A stretch of 64,000 nucleotides of DNA from JAFMJV01 sp034436555 (GTDB lineage: Bacteria; Chloroflexota; Limnocylindria; Limnocylindrales; CSP1-4): positions 1-64,000 of the forward strand of contig DAOTUU010000025.1 of the NCBI GenBank assembly GCA_034436555.1. The letters are read 5' to 3'. Both the position numbers and the translations under genes were made by a program. Below, piece after piece: positions 29,012 through 38,143 of the stretch. The notes beneath the pieces were generated by a model. It did no database searches. It was not told the origin of the DNA and saw nothing but the letters and a program-made list of their open reading frames with translations. Positions within the stretch are counted from its first letter, which is position 1; each line of letters begins with the position of its first letter.

Positions 29012-30268
29012 CGCGTCGCCCGCCGGGACGGGTGGCCGCGCGCGACCGGAGGGAAGACGGAGCGCCGGGACGAGCGCGAGGGCCACGAACAGCGCCGAGA
29101 CGAGCCACAGCGGTCGGATGTCGCCGCCGGTCGCAGCCAGCAGCTGCGTCGCCAGCAGCGACCCCAGGATCCCGGAGATGTACAGCGGGACGAGCGCCAG
29201 GTTGAGCACCGGTGACCGCACCTCCGGAGCGAGGCCGGTGGCGAGCGTGGTGAACAGCATCGACGCCGCGGTGGCGAACCCGACGCCCAGGAGCGCGTAG
29301 ACCAGGGTGAACATCGCCAGCGACGGAGCGAGCGAGGCGAGCACGTTGCACACGCTGGCCAGGCCGATCGCGGCGATGAGCACCCGCCGATAACCGACGC
29401 GGTCCGCGACCACGCCGGCCGTGGGACTGCCGATCGCGGCGGCCAGGCCGTACGCGCCCGCCACGACGCCGACCGTGGTGGCGAGCATCAGGGCGCCGTT
29501 GAGCTCCTCCACGTAGAGCGCCAGGAACGGCAGCACCATGCGCTGGCCGATGAGCACGCAGAAGTACGTCACGAAGACGCCCCGCGCCAGCGGGGTCGTG
29601 GCGACCGCGTGGAGCGAGCGCCGCACGAGCGCCATCACACGGTCGCCGGAGCGCGGCCGATCGGCGCGCTCGTGGTACAGCAGGAGCAGCATCAGCGTCA
29701 CGCCCATCGTGAGCAGCGAATCCAGCAGGAACAGCGCCTGGACACCGTGCTCGTCGGCGAACAGGCCGCCCACCGCCGGTCCGATCGCGAACCCGAGCGG
29801 AGCGGCGGTCCCCACGAGGCTGATGGCGAACCCGGTCCGCGCGCGGGGCACCCGGTCGGTGACCTCCGACAGCATCACCCCGGTGTTGCCCAGGTTCAGG
29901 CCCACCAGGGGCACCAGCAGGAACACCTGCCAGATGTCCGTCGTGAACGCCAGCAGGCCGAACATCACGGCCTCCACCACGGCGCTCCGGACGATGATGA
30001 GCTTGCGGCTGTAGCGCTCCGCCCAGGCCCCCCAGAAGGACACGAGCGGGAGACCGAACAGCATCGCCGACATGCTCAGGAACCCGACCGCCTCGGGAAC
30101 CTTCGCCTCGGGGACGCCCAGGTCGCGGACGAGCAGGGGCAGGAACGCGAACAGGTGCCCGAAGGCGACGGTCTCCACGAAGCTCGCGATCACGAAGATC
30201 GCGACGAGACGCCGCCAGCCTTCGACACCCGCCTCCGGGTCGCCCGGTCGCATCACGGCGTGGGTCAT
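29000..30268 (-). CDS. Major facilitator superfamily transporter
   Basis: This 422-residue, 12-helix transporter has MFS motif A-like sequences (WGAWAERYSRKLIIV between helices 2 and 3; VADRVGYRRVLI between 8 and 9) and LVGTAAPLGFAIGPAVGG in helix 5. It most resembles drug or metabolite efflux carriers. The ATG at 30268 precedes the first helix; the frame upstream overlaps proC in another frame and is non-coding. It lies 52 bp downstream of proC on the same strand and may be co-transcribed. Substrate unknown. Confidence 0.88.
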   Translation of the reverse strand: MTHAVMRPGDPEAGVEGWRRLVAIFVIASFVETVAFGHLFAFLPLLVRDLGVPEAKVPEAVGFLSMSAMLFGLPLVSFWGAWAERYSRKLIIVRSAVVEAVMFGLLAFTTDIWQVFLLVPLVGLNLGNTGVMLSEVTDRVPRARTGFAISLVGTAAPLGFAIGPAVGGLFADEHGVQALFLLDSLLTMGVTLMLLLLYHERADRPRSGDRVMALVRRSLHAVATTPLARGVFVTYFCVLIGQRMVLPFLALYVEELNGALMLATTVGVVAGAYGLAAAIGSPTAGVVADRVGYRRVLIAAIGLASVCNVLASLAPSLAMFTLVYALLGVGFATAASMLFTTLATGLAPEVRSPVLNLALVPLYISGILGSLLATQLLAATGGDIRPLWLVSALFVALALVPALRLPSGRARPPVPAGDASSG

Positions 30269-30320
30269 GCGCGCCGCCTGGCCATCCGGTGCGCGTCCGA
30301 CCAGCCGCCGGTGGCGTCGA

Positions 30321-31199
30321 TCAGCGACGCCCGTCGCCGGTGGTCGCCTCGGGCTGCGCCATCGCCTCGGTGTCCGCCTCGATCTGGTGGCCCAGCTCAT
30401 CGGTCCGCCGGTAGGCCGCCCACACCGCGCTGGACAGCACGGTCCGGATCCGACCGGCCTCCAGCTCATGGAGGGCCGCGGCGGTCGTGCCGCCGGGGGA
30501 CGTGACCATGTTCCGCAGCTGCGCGGGGTGCATCGCACTCGCCTTCGCGAACGCCGCGCTGCCCTCCAGCGTCTCGATCACCAGGTCATGTGCGACGTGG
30601 CGCGGGAACCCCAGGTGGACCGCCGCGTCGATGAGCGCCTCCATCACCAGGAACACGTACGCGGGGCCCGTGCCGCTGACCGCGGTCGCCATCGCCACGA
30701 ACTTCTCGTCATCCACCGCGATCTGGCCGCCCAGCGCGGACAGGAGCGTGGCGGTGGCCTCGCGCTGGGCCGCGCTGACCTCCGGCGTGGCGTACCACAC
30801 CGTCATGCCCCGGCGCAGCTGGGCGGGCGTGTTGGGCATCGAGCGCACGATCGCCCGATGGCCCAGCGCGTTGGCGAGCGCGGTCGAGGTGGGCCCGGCC
30901 AGGATCGAGATGACGAGCTGCTCCGGGCGCAGCACCGGCGCCAGCTCCCGACCCACCGACTTGAGCATCTGGGGCTTGATGCCCAGGACCACGATGTCCG
31001 CGGCGGCCGCGGCCTCGGTGTTGGACGCGGTCGTGCGGATGCCCAGCGTGCGCGCGAGGAGGTCCCGGCGATCGGGCCGCGGGTGGCTCGAGACGATCCG
31101 GCCCGGCGCGATGGCGCCGCTCTCGAGGAGCCCGGAGAGCATCGATTCAGCCATCACCCCGGTGCCCACCGTGGCGATCGTCAGGTCCTTCAGCGACAT
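30321..31199 (-). CDS. proC: Pyrroline-5-carboxylate reductase
   Basis: This 292-residue enzyme performs the last step of proline synthesis with NAD(P)H. The Rossmann start is IATVGTGVMAESMLSGLL. The C-terminal signature SGTGPAYVFLVMEALIDAA and VTSPGGTTAAALHELE is diagnostic. The final 20 residues are an acidic/Gln tail not usual in the family. TAGACT ends 7 nt before the ATG, suggesting a leaderless mRNA. It stands apart from other proline genes. Confidence 0.95.
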   Translation of the reverse strand: MSLKDLTIATVGTGVMAESMLSGLLESGAIAPGRIVSSHPRPDRRDLLARTLGIRTTASNTEAAAAADIVVLGIKPQMLKSVGRELAPVLRPEQLVISILAGPTSTALANALGHRAIVRSMPNTPAQLRRGMTVWYATPEVSAAQREATATLLSALGGQIAVDDEKFVAMATAVSGTGPAYVFLVMEALIDAAVHLGFPRHVAHDLVIETLEGSAAFAKASAMHPAQLRNMVTSPGGTTAAALHELEAGRIRTVLSSAVWAAYRRTDELGHQIEADTEAMAQPEATTGDGRR

Positions 31200-31206
31200 G
31201 GCCGCG

Positions 31207-31212
31207 AGTCTA
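31207..31212 (-). promoter_or_regulatory. -10 hexamer TAGACT for proC
   Basis: On the minus strand TAGACT is followed by 7 nt and then the proC ATG at 31199. Confidence 0.45.
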
Positions 31213-31246
31213 GCGGGCGGGCCCGACGGACGGCGCCACGGATCAA

Positions 31247-32167
31247 TCAGGCGGCGGGCGCGAGCGCCTCGATGACCTCGATGCCCTCGGTCGTGCCGGC
31301 CGCGGAGAGCGGGATGACCGCCACATGGTCGGCTCCCGCGGCATGGAGCCCGGCGATGCGCGCCCTGAGGGCATCCGCGTCACCCCATGCGACCATCGCG
31401 TCCACCAGGCGGTCGGAGCCGGGCGGGGCCCAGTCGGCGGCGCTGAAGCCCTGTGCCTCCCAGGACACCTGGTAGTTGATGGGTCGCAGGTACGGCGCGA
31501 GGTAGGCGCGCGCCGCAGCCCGTGCCGCGTGGGGATCGGTGCCCAGCACGCACGGCAGGGTCGCGGCGAGCATGGGGCGCGGCCGGTCCTCCGTGGCACC
31601 GGCGTTCAGGACCCCCCGGATCCAGGCGACCCGCTCGGGCGTGACGAGGTACGGGAACGCGCCGTCGGTCTCCGCGGCGGCGAACCGGAGCATCCGCTCC
31701 CGCAGCGCGGCGATGAGGATGGGCGGCTCGGTGGCGGCACCCTCGGCCAGCCTCGGGCCCAGGTACGGCAGCCGGTGGAGATCCGCGACGTACCGGCGGA
31801 TCGTGGACAGCGGCCGGTCGTAGGCGTGGCCGCGCAGCTTCTCCACGAGGTGCGGATGGGACACGCCCAGGCCCAGGACGAACCGGCCGCCGGTCAGCTC
31901 GTGGAGCGTCATCGCGCCCATCCGCGAGGTCATCGCGTCCCGCCCGTAGACGCCCACGACCGAGGTGCCCAGCCACATCCGGTCGGCCGCCTCCGCGATC
32001 GCGCCGAGCAGCGTGAATGGCTCGCGGCCCACCGTCTCGGGCACCCAGAGGGCGCCGTACCCGGCGTCCGCCATCCGCCGGACGTGGCCGCGCAGATCGC
32101 CGACCGGCAGCGTGTCGAGATGCGCCCAGAGGCCAACCCGTCCGATGCCCGCGCGCAGCTCGCTCAT
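31247..32167 (-). CDS. LLM-class (luciferase-like, F420-type) oxidoreductase
   Basis: This 306-residue TIM-barrel flavin or F420 enzyme shows the bacterial luciferase-like layout: MADAGYGALWVPE, LGTSVVGVYGRDAMTSR, ELTGGRFVLGLGVSHPHLVEKL and a C-terminal AGADHVAVIPLSA. The HPHLVEKLRG stretch is typical of TIGR03620/F420-dependent members. It would reduce or oxidise an unidentified substrate with F420 or FMN; the cofactor cannot be fixed by eye. A TACACT hexamer 7 nt upstream supports the ATG at 32167. Single gene. Confidence 0.87.
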   Translation of the reverse strand: MSELRAGIGRVGLWAHLDTLPVGDLRGHVRRMADAGYGALWVPETVGREPFTLLGAIAEAADRMWLGTSVVGVYGRDAMTSRMGAMTLHELTGGRFVLGLGVSHPHLVEKLRGHAYDRPLSTIRRYVADLHRLPYLGPRLAEGAATEPPILIAALRERMLRFAAAETDGAFPYLVTPERVAWIRGVLNAGATEDRPRPMLAATLPCVLGTDPHAARAAARAYLAPYLRPINYQVSWEAQGFSAADWAPPGSDRLVDAMVAWGDADALRARIAGLHAAGADHVAVIPLSAAGTTEGIEVIEALAPAA

Positions 32168-33165
32168 GGGGCGGAGTGTACGCGGCGCGCGCTCCCCAGC
32201 ACGAAGAACCGCGCGGTCGCGCGGACGTCCACAGACGCGAACCCCGCCCGAGCCAGCGCGGTCGCCAGCGCGTCCGGCGTGCGCGCGACCTGGGGCACGC
32301 GCACCATCCGTCCGTCGGGCAGGGCGCGTCGGACGGCGCCATCGACGACGGGCGGGTCATCGACCGCCTCGCCCTCGGGGTCGCCGGAGCGGTCGACGAA
32401 CGCGAGCAGGCCGCCAGGTCGCAGCCACGCGCCCACGAGGTGCAGGAACCGCACCATCCGATCGTCCGTGAGCCGGCTGAGCCAGAATCCCGCGAAGACC
32501 GCATCGACGGCCCGATCGGGGGGCGCCCAGGGGCCGCGGACGTGGAGGTGCGCCCGCAGTCCGTGCGCCACCAGCCGGCGGCGCGCCACGTCCAGCGACG
32601 GCTCGTCGGGATCGTAGACCGACAGCTCGCCCTTGCCGGCCAGCAGCGGAGACCACCAGCCCGTGCCCGCCGCGAGCTCCACGATGTCTCCGCGCAGCGG
32701 CAGGCGGTCCAGCCAGGTCGTCGCCTCGTCCAGCTCCACCTGCCAGGCCAGGTCCCGGACCGGGCCGCGGGCGAACGCGCCGCTGCGGGTGTAGCGGTCA
32801 TCCTGGGCGGCACCCTGGGCCGCCGCCCATCCCATGCCATCCTCGTCCCACGGGGGTGCCGCCCGATCCGGGGCGAGCACCGCGGTCTCCGCCGCGGGCG
32901 CCGCCGTCCCCGCGGTCTCCGCCGCGAGCGCCGCCTTCCCCGCGGTCCGCGCCGCCGTCCCCGCCGCTGACGGCAACCCGCCGTCGGCCGCCGCGCGCGC
33001 CCGATCCGCGAGCCCGGCACGCAGCCGGAACGCGATGAAGCCATTGCCGTCCGCCCGGCCCAGGCAGTCCGGACACACCCCGGCCCAGCCTTCCAGGTCC
33101 CCGTGGGAGCGGGTCTCCCAGTGCCTGCCGCACCACAGGCAGTCGAACGCGGGTCGGAACGGCAC
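32164..33165 (-). CDS. SAM-dependent methyltransferase with N-terminal zinc ribbon
   Basis: This 333-residue protein has a treble-clef or zinc-ribbon module (Cys9, Cys12, Cys31, Cys34) and a low-complexity Ala/Glu/Thr linker (about 65-105) encoded by 30-bp repeats. A class I methyltransferase follows, with motif I ELAAGTGW (163-170), YDPDEPSLDVARR (acidic SAM-ribose ligand) and a late WLRPGGLLAFVD. I chose the GTG at 33165, five bases after the stop of the upstream gene. Its end overlaps the neighbouring LLM gene start region by four bases on the same strand. Target (protein, RNA or small molecule) unknown. Confidence 0.82.
   Translation of the reverse strand: MPFRPAFDCLWCGRHWETRSHGDLEGWAGVCPDCLGRADGNGFIAFRLRAGLADRARAAADGGLPSAAGTAARTAGKAALAAETAGTAAPAAETAVLAPDRAAPPWDEDGMGWAAAQGAAQDDRYTRSGAFARGPVRDLAWQVELDEATTWLDRLPLRGDIVELAAGTGWWSPLLAGKGELSVYDPDEPSLDVARRRLVAHGLRAHLHVRGPWAPPDRAVDAVFAGFWLSRLTDDRMVRFLHLVGAWLRPGGLLAFVDRSGDPEGEAVDDPPVVDGAVRRALPDGRMVRVPQVARTPDALATALARAGFASVDVRATARFFVLGSARRVHSAP
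32881..32960 (-). repeat. In-frame 30-bp repeats in a methyltransferase linker
   Basis: Two 30-bp copies (32881-32910 and 32911-32940, three mismatches at most) and a shorter third encode ten-residue AETAxxAAxx units. They extend a flexible linker without breaking the frame. Confidence 0.7.
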
Positions 33166-33170
33166 GTCGC

Positions 33171-34067
33171 TCAGCCCCGCCGTGGACCCAGCGGCACCCA
33201 TGCGTCCTGCGGAGCGAACCCCGCCAGGCCCTCGGGATCGAACAGCTCCGCGAGGAGCGCGATGCCCTCGATGACGCGGGGCCCCGGACGCGAGAACAGG
33301 CCGTTGGCGTCCAGCGCGAACAGCTCGCCATCCCGGACCGCCCGCAGGTCTTCCACGAAGTCGGGCAGCACCAGCGTCTCCCACGCCCGTGCCGCCGCGC
33401 CCGAGGACAGTCCGCAGGGGGCCAGCAGCAGCTGCTCCGGATCCAGGTCCCGGACGCGATCCCAGCTCGTCTCCGGCGAAGGCGCCCCCTCCGTGCCCAG
33501 CAGGTCCCAGCCACCGGCGCGACGCACCATCTCGGGGACCCACCGTCCGGACGCGCACAGCGGGTCGAGCCCCTCCAGGACCACCGCGCGACGTGGTGGG
33601 ATGCCCGCAAGGCGGCGCTCGAGCACCCGGTTCTCGATCCGGCCGAGACGCTCGCGGAGCATCTCCAGCAGGCCCACCGCTTCGTCCTCCGCCTCCGCGA
33701 AGGCACCCACGGTGGAGATCGTGTTGAGGATCCCCTCGACGGACGCGGGCTGGAGACTGACCACCTCCACCTCGCCGGGCAGCCTGGCGGCCGCCTCCCT
33801 GACCTCGCGCGCGGTCGGGCCCCGCAACGGACCGCTGACCGGACGACACGCAGCGCCCTGCTCCTGGGTGAGGATCAGGTCCGGCTCCGCCGCGGCCAGG
33901 GCGTCCAGGTTGAGACGCGCCCGCGACCCGGTCGCGACGGTCACCACCGGGACGTCGGCCACCTCCGGCGGCCAGTCGCAGGCGTGCGAGCGTCCCACCA
34001 GCTCGTCGGTCAGACCCAGGGCGCTGACGATCTCGGTGGCGGCCGGCAGGAGCGATACGATGCGCAT
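33171..34067 (-). CDS. Cobalamin-binding-type (BtuF-like) protein without signal peptide
   Basis: This 298-residue protein has the class III binding-protein fold with the family opening RIVSLLPAATEIVSALGL and VGRSHACDWPPEV, then DLILTQEQGAACRPVS and VVLEGLDPLCASGRW. Relatives are annotated as vitamin B12 or iron-siderophore binding proteins, yet this one starts directly at the mature domain with no signal sequence or lipobox, so it may act inside the cell. It is the upstream partner of the zinc-ribbon methyltransferase, five bases apart, which hints at a shared, possibly corrinoid-linked function (inference). Confidence 0.78.
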   Translation of the reverse strand: MRIVSLLPAATEIVSALGLTDELVGRSHACDWPPEVADVPVVTVATGSRARLNLDALAAAEPDLILTQEQGAACRPVSGPLRGPTAREVREAAARLPGEVEVVSLQPASVEGILNTISTVGAFAEAEDEAVGLLEMLRERLGRIENRVLERRLAGIPPRRAVVLEGLDPLCASGRWVPEMVRRAGGWDLLGTEGAPSPETSWDRVRDLDPEQLLLAPCGLSSGAAARAWETLVLPDFVEDLRAVRDGELFALDANGLFSRPGPRVIEGIALLAELFDPEGLAGFAPQDAWVPLGPRRG

Positions 34068-34212
34068 CAGGGCGACATCGTCCCACCGCGGACCGTCGCG
34101 CGCAGGATGGTCGGCAGATCGGGCCGCCGTGGCCGATCGAGCCCGTCGAGGCGAGCGCCCCGCCCACCACCCGCATCCGCCCGCGGCCACATCGGAGTCC
34201 GTCGCCCCGTCC

Positions 34213-35445
34213 ATGCACCAGCGCGACATCCGGATCCTGTTCGCGACGCGCACGCTGCGCCTCGTCGCCTTCGGCGGCCTGTCGGTGGTGCTCGTGTCGT
34301 ACCTCGCCGCGGTGGGCGTTGACGCCTGGTCCATCGGCCTCATCCTGTCGGTCGCGCTGCTCGGCGACGCCCTGATCACGCTCTGGCTGACCACCCATGC
34401 CGACCAGCTTGGCCGACGCCGGGTGCTGCTCGTCGGCGCGGGCCTGATGATCCTCACGGGCGTGGCCTTCGCGGTCACCGATGTCCCGTGGATCCTGGGC
34501 GCGGTGGCGATCGTGGGCGTGCTCAGCCCGAACGGCAACGAGGTCGGTCCGTTCCTGGCCGTGGAGCAGGCGGCGCTGGCGCAGGTCGTGGGGGACTCCC
34601 GCCGCACCCGGGCGTTCGGCTGGTATCAGCTCAGCGGCTCGTTCGCGCAGGCGCTCGGCGCCCTCGCAGGCGGCATGGTCGCCAGCTCGCTCCAGGACGC
34701 CGGCGCCGCTGCCGCACCCGCATATCGCGCGCTCATCGTGGGGTATGCCCTGCTGGGCGTGGTCATCGCGATGCTCGTCGCGGCGCTCACCACCGCCGTG
34801 GAGCCGCCGGTGCGGCGCGACGTCACGATCAGGCGCCGCCTCGGCCTCCATCGTTCGCAGCGCATCGTGGCGCGCCTCTCGGCGCTGTTCGCGCTGGACG
34901 CGTTCGGCGGCGGGTTCGTGATGCAGAGCCTCATCGCGTTCTGGCTGGTGGTGCGGTTCCAGGCGGATGCCGCGCTCATCGGCGGCATCCTGTTCGTGGC
35001 GAACATCCTGTCGGGCCTCTCGGGACTGGCGGCGGCGTGGCTGGCGGCGCGCTTCGGCCTCATCCGGACCATGGTGTTCACGCACCTCCCCTCGAACGTG
35101 CTGCTGATGGCCGTGCCGTTCATGCCCACCCTGGAGCTGGCCGCGACGCTGCTGTTCATCCGCTTCTCCATCAGCCAGATGGACGTGCCCACGCGCCAGT
35201 CCTACACGATGGCCGTCGTGGAGCCCGATGAGCGCTCGGCGGCGGCGGGCGTGACCGGCATCGCGCGCAGCCTGGGCGCGGCCGTGTCGCCGTTCCTGGC
35301 CACCCCGCTGCTGGCCGTGCCGGGCCTGTCGGCGATGCCCTTCGTGATCGGCGGCGGCCTCAAGGTCGCCTACGACCTGCTGCTGTACCGCGCCTTCCGG
35401 GAGGTCCGGCCGCCCGAGGAGCAGGGCGCCCTGCGCGTCAGGTAG
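34213..35445 (+). CDS. Major facilitator superfamily transporter
   Basis: This 410-residue, 12-helix protein starts MHQRDIRILFATRTLRLVAFGG. It has MFS motif A-like HADQLGRRRVLLVGAG between helices 2 and 3 and a conserved SPNGNEVGPFLAVEQAAL after helix 4. This subtype is common next to other exporters in environmental high-GC genomes and its substrate is unknown. The start at 34213 is the first ATG before the hydrophobic core; no Shine-Dalgarno is evident. Its last codons carry the likely -10 of the following ABC exporter, so the two units are packed tightly. Confidence 0.86.
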   Translation: MHQRDIRILFATRTLRLVAFGGLSVVLVSYLAAVGVDAWSIGLILSVALLGDALITLWLTTHADQLGRRRVLLVGAGLMILTGVAFAVTDVPWILGAVAIVGVLSPNGNEVGPFLAVEQAALAQVVGDSRRTRAFGWYQLSGSFAQALGALAGGMVASSLQDAGAAAAPAYRALIVGYALLGVVIAMLVAALTTAVEPPVRRDVTIRRRLGLHRSQRIVARLSALFALDAFGGGFVMQSLIAFWLVVRFQADAALIGGILFVANILSGLSGLAAAWLAARFGLIRTMVFTHLPSNVLLMAVPFMPTLELAATLLFIRFSISQMDVPTRQSYTMAVVEPDERSAAAGVTGIARSLGAAVSPFLATPLLAVPGLSAMPFVIGGGLKVAYDLLLYRAFREVRPPEEQGALRVR

Positions 35446-35448
35446 CCT
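35443..35448 (+). promoter_or_regulatory. -10 hexamer TAGCCT for the natA-like gene
   Basis: TAGCCT starts in the MFS stop codon and ends 8 nt before the ATG at 35457, which favours that ATG over the TTG at 35448. Confidence 0.4.
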
Positions 35449-35456
35449 TGACGGCG

Positions 35457-36389
35457 ATGGCCATCTCCCCGCCCGCGGTCGTCGTCGACGGCGTCTGGAA
35501 GCGCTTCGGCGCGACCGACGTGGTGCGCGACCTCTCGTTCGACGTCCGTCCCGGAGAGCTGCTGGGATTCCTCGGTCCCAACGGCGCCGGCAAGACCACC
35601 ACGATGCGGATGATCCTGGACATCTTCCGTCCCGACCGCGGCGCCATCTCGGTGTTCGGTGGCGCGCCGGGCATGGCGCACCAGGGACGGGTGGGCTACC
35701 TGCCGGAGGACCGCGGGCTGTACCGCGACGTGCCCATCGTCGACACCCTCACCTACTTCGGGTCATTGCGGGGCCTGTCCACGCGCGACGCTCGCCGGCG
35801 CGCCACGGAGCTGCTGACAGAGGTGGGCCTGGGCGGATCGCTCACCAAGCGCGCCGCGGAGCTGTCGCGGGGCATGCACCAGAAGGCGCAGCTCATCGCG
35901 ACCATCCTCAACGAGCCGGACCTGCTCATCGTGGACGAGCCGTTCCAGGGCCTCGACCCGGTCAACGCGGACATGCTCAAGGGCGTGCTGGTGGCGCAGC
36001 GGAAGCGCGGTGCGGCGGTCGTGATGAGCACCCACGACATGGGCGACGCACAGGTGCTGTGCGACCGCATCCTGCTCATCGACCGGGGCCAGCGTCTGCT
36101 GTACGGGACCGTCGCCGACGTCCGCGCCGCGTTCTCGGACGGTGCCGTCGCCGTGTCCGGCCGCGACATCCCGGCCGACCCCGCCGCCTACCGCAGCGTG
36201 GACCACGTCTCGACGAGCGGCGGCACGCTCCGCTTCCTGCTGCGTGACGGGTTCTCCGCGCGCGACCTGTTCCGGGAGCTGGCCCAGACCGAGGCGACGG
36301 TGGAGCGCTTCACCGAGGAGGCCCCCGACCTCGACGAGATCTTCATCCGGGTGGTCGCGGGCGACGAGCGCGCGGAGGCGGTGCGATGA
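35457..36389 (+). CDS. ABC exporter ATPase (NatA-like)
   Basis: This 310-residue ATPase has Walker A GPNGAGKTTT, a short signature LSRGMHQKAQLIATIL, Walker B LLIVDEPFQGLDPVN and a C-terminal DUF4162-like tail ending EEAPDLDEIFIRVV. The signature LSRGM in place of LSGGQ is typical of the NatA/YhaQ subgroup, which exports sodium ions, antibiotics or unknown hydrophobic compounds. It overlaps the permease gene by four bases (ATGA). It supplies energy for the permease in the cytoplasmic membrane. Confidence 0.88.
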   Translation: MAISPPAVVVDGVWKRFGATDVVRDLSFDVRPGELLGFLGPNGAGKTTTMRMILDIFRPDRGAISVFGGAPGMAHQGRVGYLPEDRGLYRDVPIVDTLTYFGSLRGLSTRDARRRATELLTEVGLGGSLTKRAAELSRGMHQKAQLIATILNEPDLLIVDEPFQGLDPVNADMLKGVLVAQRKRGAAVVMSTHDMGDAQVLCDRILLIDRGQRLLYGTVADVRAAFSDGAVAVSGRDIPADPAAYRSVDHVSTSGGTLRFLLRDGFSARDLFRELAQTEATVERFTEEAPDLDEIFIRVVAGDERAEAVR

Positions 36390-37627
36390 GCTTCGTGCGG
36401 CTGGTGGGCCTGGTCGCCCGTCGCGACTACCTGCGCACCGTGAGGCGACGGGGCTTCGTGTTCGGCACGCTCCTGCTGCCGCTGTCGATCGGCTTCTTCA
36501 TGATCCTGTCGTCGCTCGTGTCGACCGCCCAGATCGGCGGCGCGCCCGACCCGGCGACCGTCACGCTCGTGGTGGTCAACGAGTCCGCGGTGGACCTGGA
36601 CACCGGGGCCATCCCGCATCTGGAGCTGGTGGACCGCGCCACGGCGGCCGCACAGCTGAAGGCCGGCACCACGGCCGACTACTTCATCGTGCCCGCCTCC
36701 TGGCCCGCCGATCCGACGGTCATGCGCATCGCCGACGGCGGGGCGATGTCCGCGATCGAGGGCGCCCAGCGCAGCTCCGTCCAGGGCCAGCTCCTGGAGG
36801 CCGTGCTGCGCGCCGCGCTGCTGCGCGACTCCGGCCTGGACCAGGACACCCGGACGCGGGTCATCGTGCCCGTGCGGGTGGTGGCCGTCACGCCCGACGG
36901 CGACGAGGTGTCCGACCTCTCGACGATCGCGGGATTCCTCATCCCGTTCGCGTTCACGCTCCTGTTCGTGATGAGCATCTTCATCACCAGCGGCTACCTG
37001 CTCCAGTCGGTGACCGAGGAGAAGGAGAACCGGGTCGTGGAGATCGTGCTCTCCAGCATCCCCTCGCCACCCCTGATGGCGGGCAAGCTGCTGGGGCTGG
37101 GCGCCGCGGGGCTGACCCAGGTCGCGGTGTGGATCGCGACCGCGGTGGTGCTGCTGCCGCTGCTCGCGGACCGGCTGGGTGGCCTCGACGACCTGCGCCT
37201 GAACCCGGCGGTGCTGCTGCTCGCGGTCGTCTACTTCGTGCTGGGCTACCTCGCGTTCGGCGCCATCTTCGCGGCCATCGGCGCGCTGGCGCCCGGCAAC
37301 CGGGAGGCGCAGCAGTACTCCGGCTTTTTCGGGTTCTTCGCGGTCATCCCGCTCATCGTGAGCGGCATCGTGATGGCCGATCCGACCGCGCCCATCGTGT
37401 GGATCCTGGCGCTCATCCCGCTCACGGCTCCCGCCACCATGCTCCAGGTCCTGTTCCTCGCCGATCCCACGCCGGTGCCGATGGTCGTGCTGTCGCTCGT
37501 CAGCCTCGTGATCTGGGTGATCCTCGCGACCCTCGCCGCGGCGCGGATCTTCCGGGCGACGCTGCTGCTCTACGGGGTGCGGCCGTCCGCACGCCTGCTC
37601 GTGGGCGCCGTGCTCGATCGCCGCTGA
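36386..37627 (+). CDS. ABC-2 type permease (NatB-like)
   Basis: This 413-residue membrane protein has one N-terminal helix (about 23-47), a large extracytoplasmic domain (about 50-185) and five to six C-terminal helices beginning GFLIPFAFTLLFVMSIF. After helix 2 comes the conserved VTEEKENRVVEIVLSSIPSPPLMAGKLLG, diagnostic of ABC-2/NatB exporters. It forms the channel with the upstream ATPase. The substrate is unknown; sodium or drug efflux is the family default. Confidence 0.88.
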   Translation: MSFVRLVGLVARRDYLRTVRRRGFVFGTLLLPLSIGFFMILSSLVSTAQIGGAPDPATVTLVVVNESAVDLDTGAIPHLELVDRATAAAQLKAGTTADYFIVPASWPADPTVMRIADGGAMSAIEGAQRSSVQGQLLEAVLRAALLRDSGLDQDTRTRVIVPVRVVAVTPDGDEVSDLSTIAGFLIPFAFTLLFVMSIFITSGYLLQSVTEEKENRVVEIVLSSIPSPPLMAGKLLGLGAAGLTQVAVWIATAVVLLPLLADRLGGLDDLRLNPAVLLLAVVYFVLGYLAFGAIFAAIGALAPGNREAQQYSGFFGFFAVIPLIVSGIVMADPTAPIVWILALIPLTAPATMLQVLFLADPTPVPMVVLSLVSLVIWVILATLAAARIFRATLLLYGVRPSARLLVGAVLDRR

Positions 37628-37681
37628 GCGGCATCCCGCCGATCGCTGCCGAGCGGCATCCTGCCGCACCCGGGGATGACA

Positions 37682-37713
37682 CGGCCGGCGCCCGGGAGCC
37701 CGGGAGCCGGCCG
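37682..37713. terminator. Hairpin between convergent natB-like and ferredoxin genes
   Basis: CGGCCGGC (37682-37689) pairs with GCCGGCCG (37706-37713), and the loop contains two CCCGGG words that can pair further. Just before it, GAGCGGCATCCYGCCG occurs twice (about 37626-37667). Confidence 0.6.
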
Positions 37714-37757
37714 AGAGCGTGACGGGGGTGCGGATCCGCGAGTGACGGGGGCGGCTC

Positions 37758-38045
<288 letters not shown>

Positions 38046-38137
38046 TGGGTTCTGATCTCCCTCGCTGGCCACCCCGGCGGGCGACCGATCCGATCCGCGC
38101 TGATCGGGTCGCACGCGCTGCGTGGACCCTGCCGCCC

Positions 38138-38143
38138 ATCTTA
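38138..38143 (-). promoter_or_regulatory. -10 hexamer TAAGAT for the ferredoxin
   Basis: TAAGAT on the minus strand overlaps the stop of the upstream cupredoxin gene and would give the ferredoxin its own transcript with a normal leader and Shine-Dalgarno. Confidence 0.4.
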
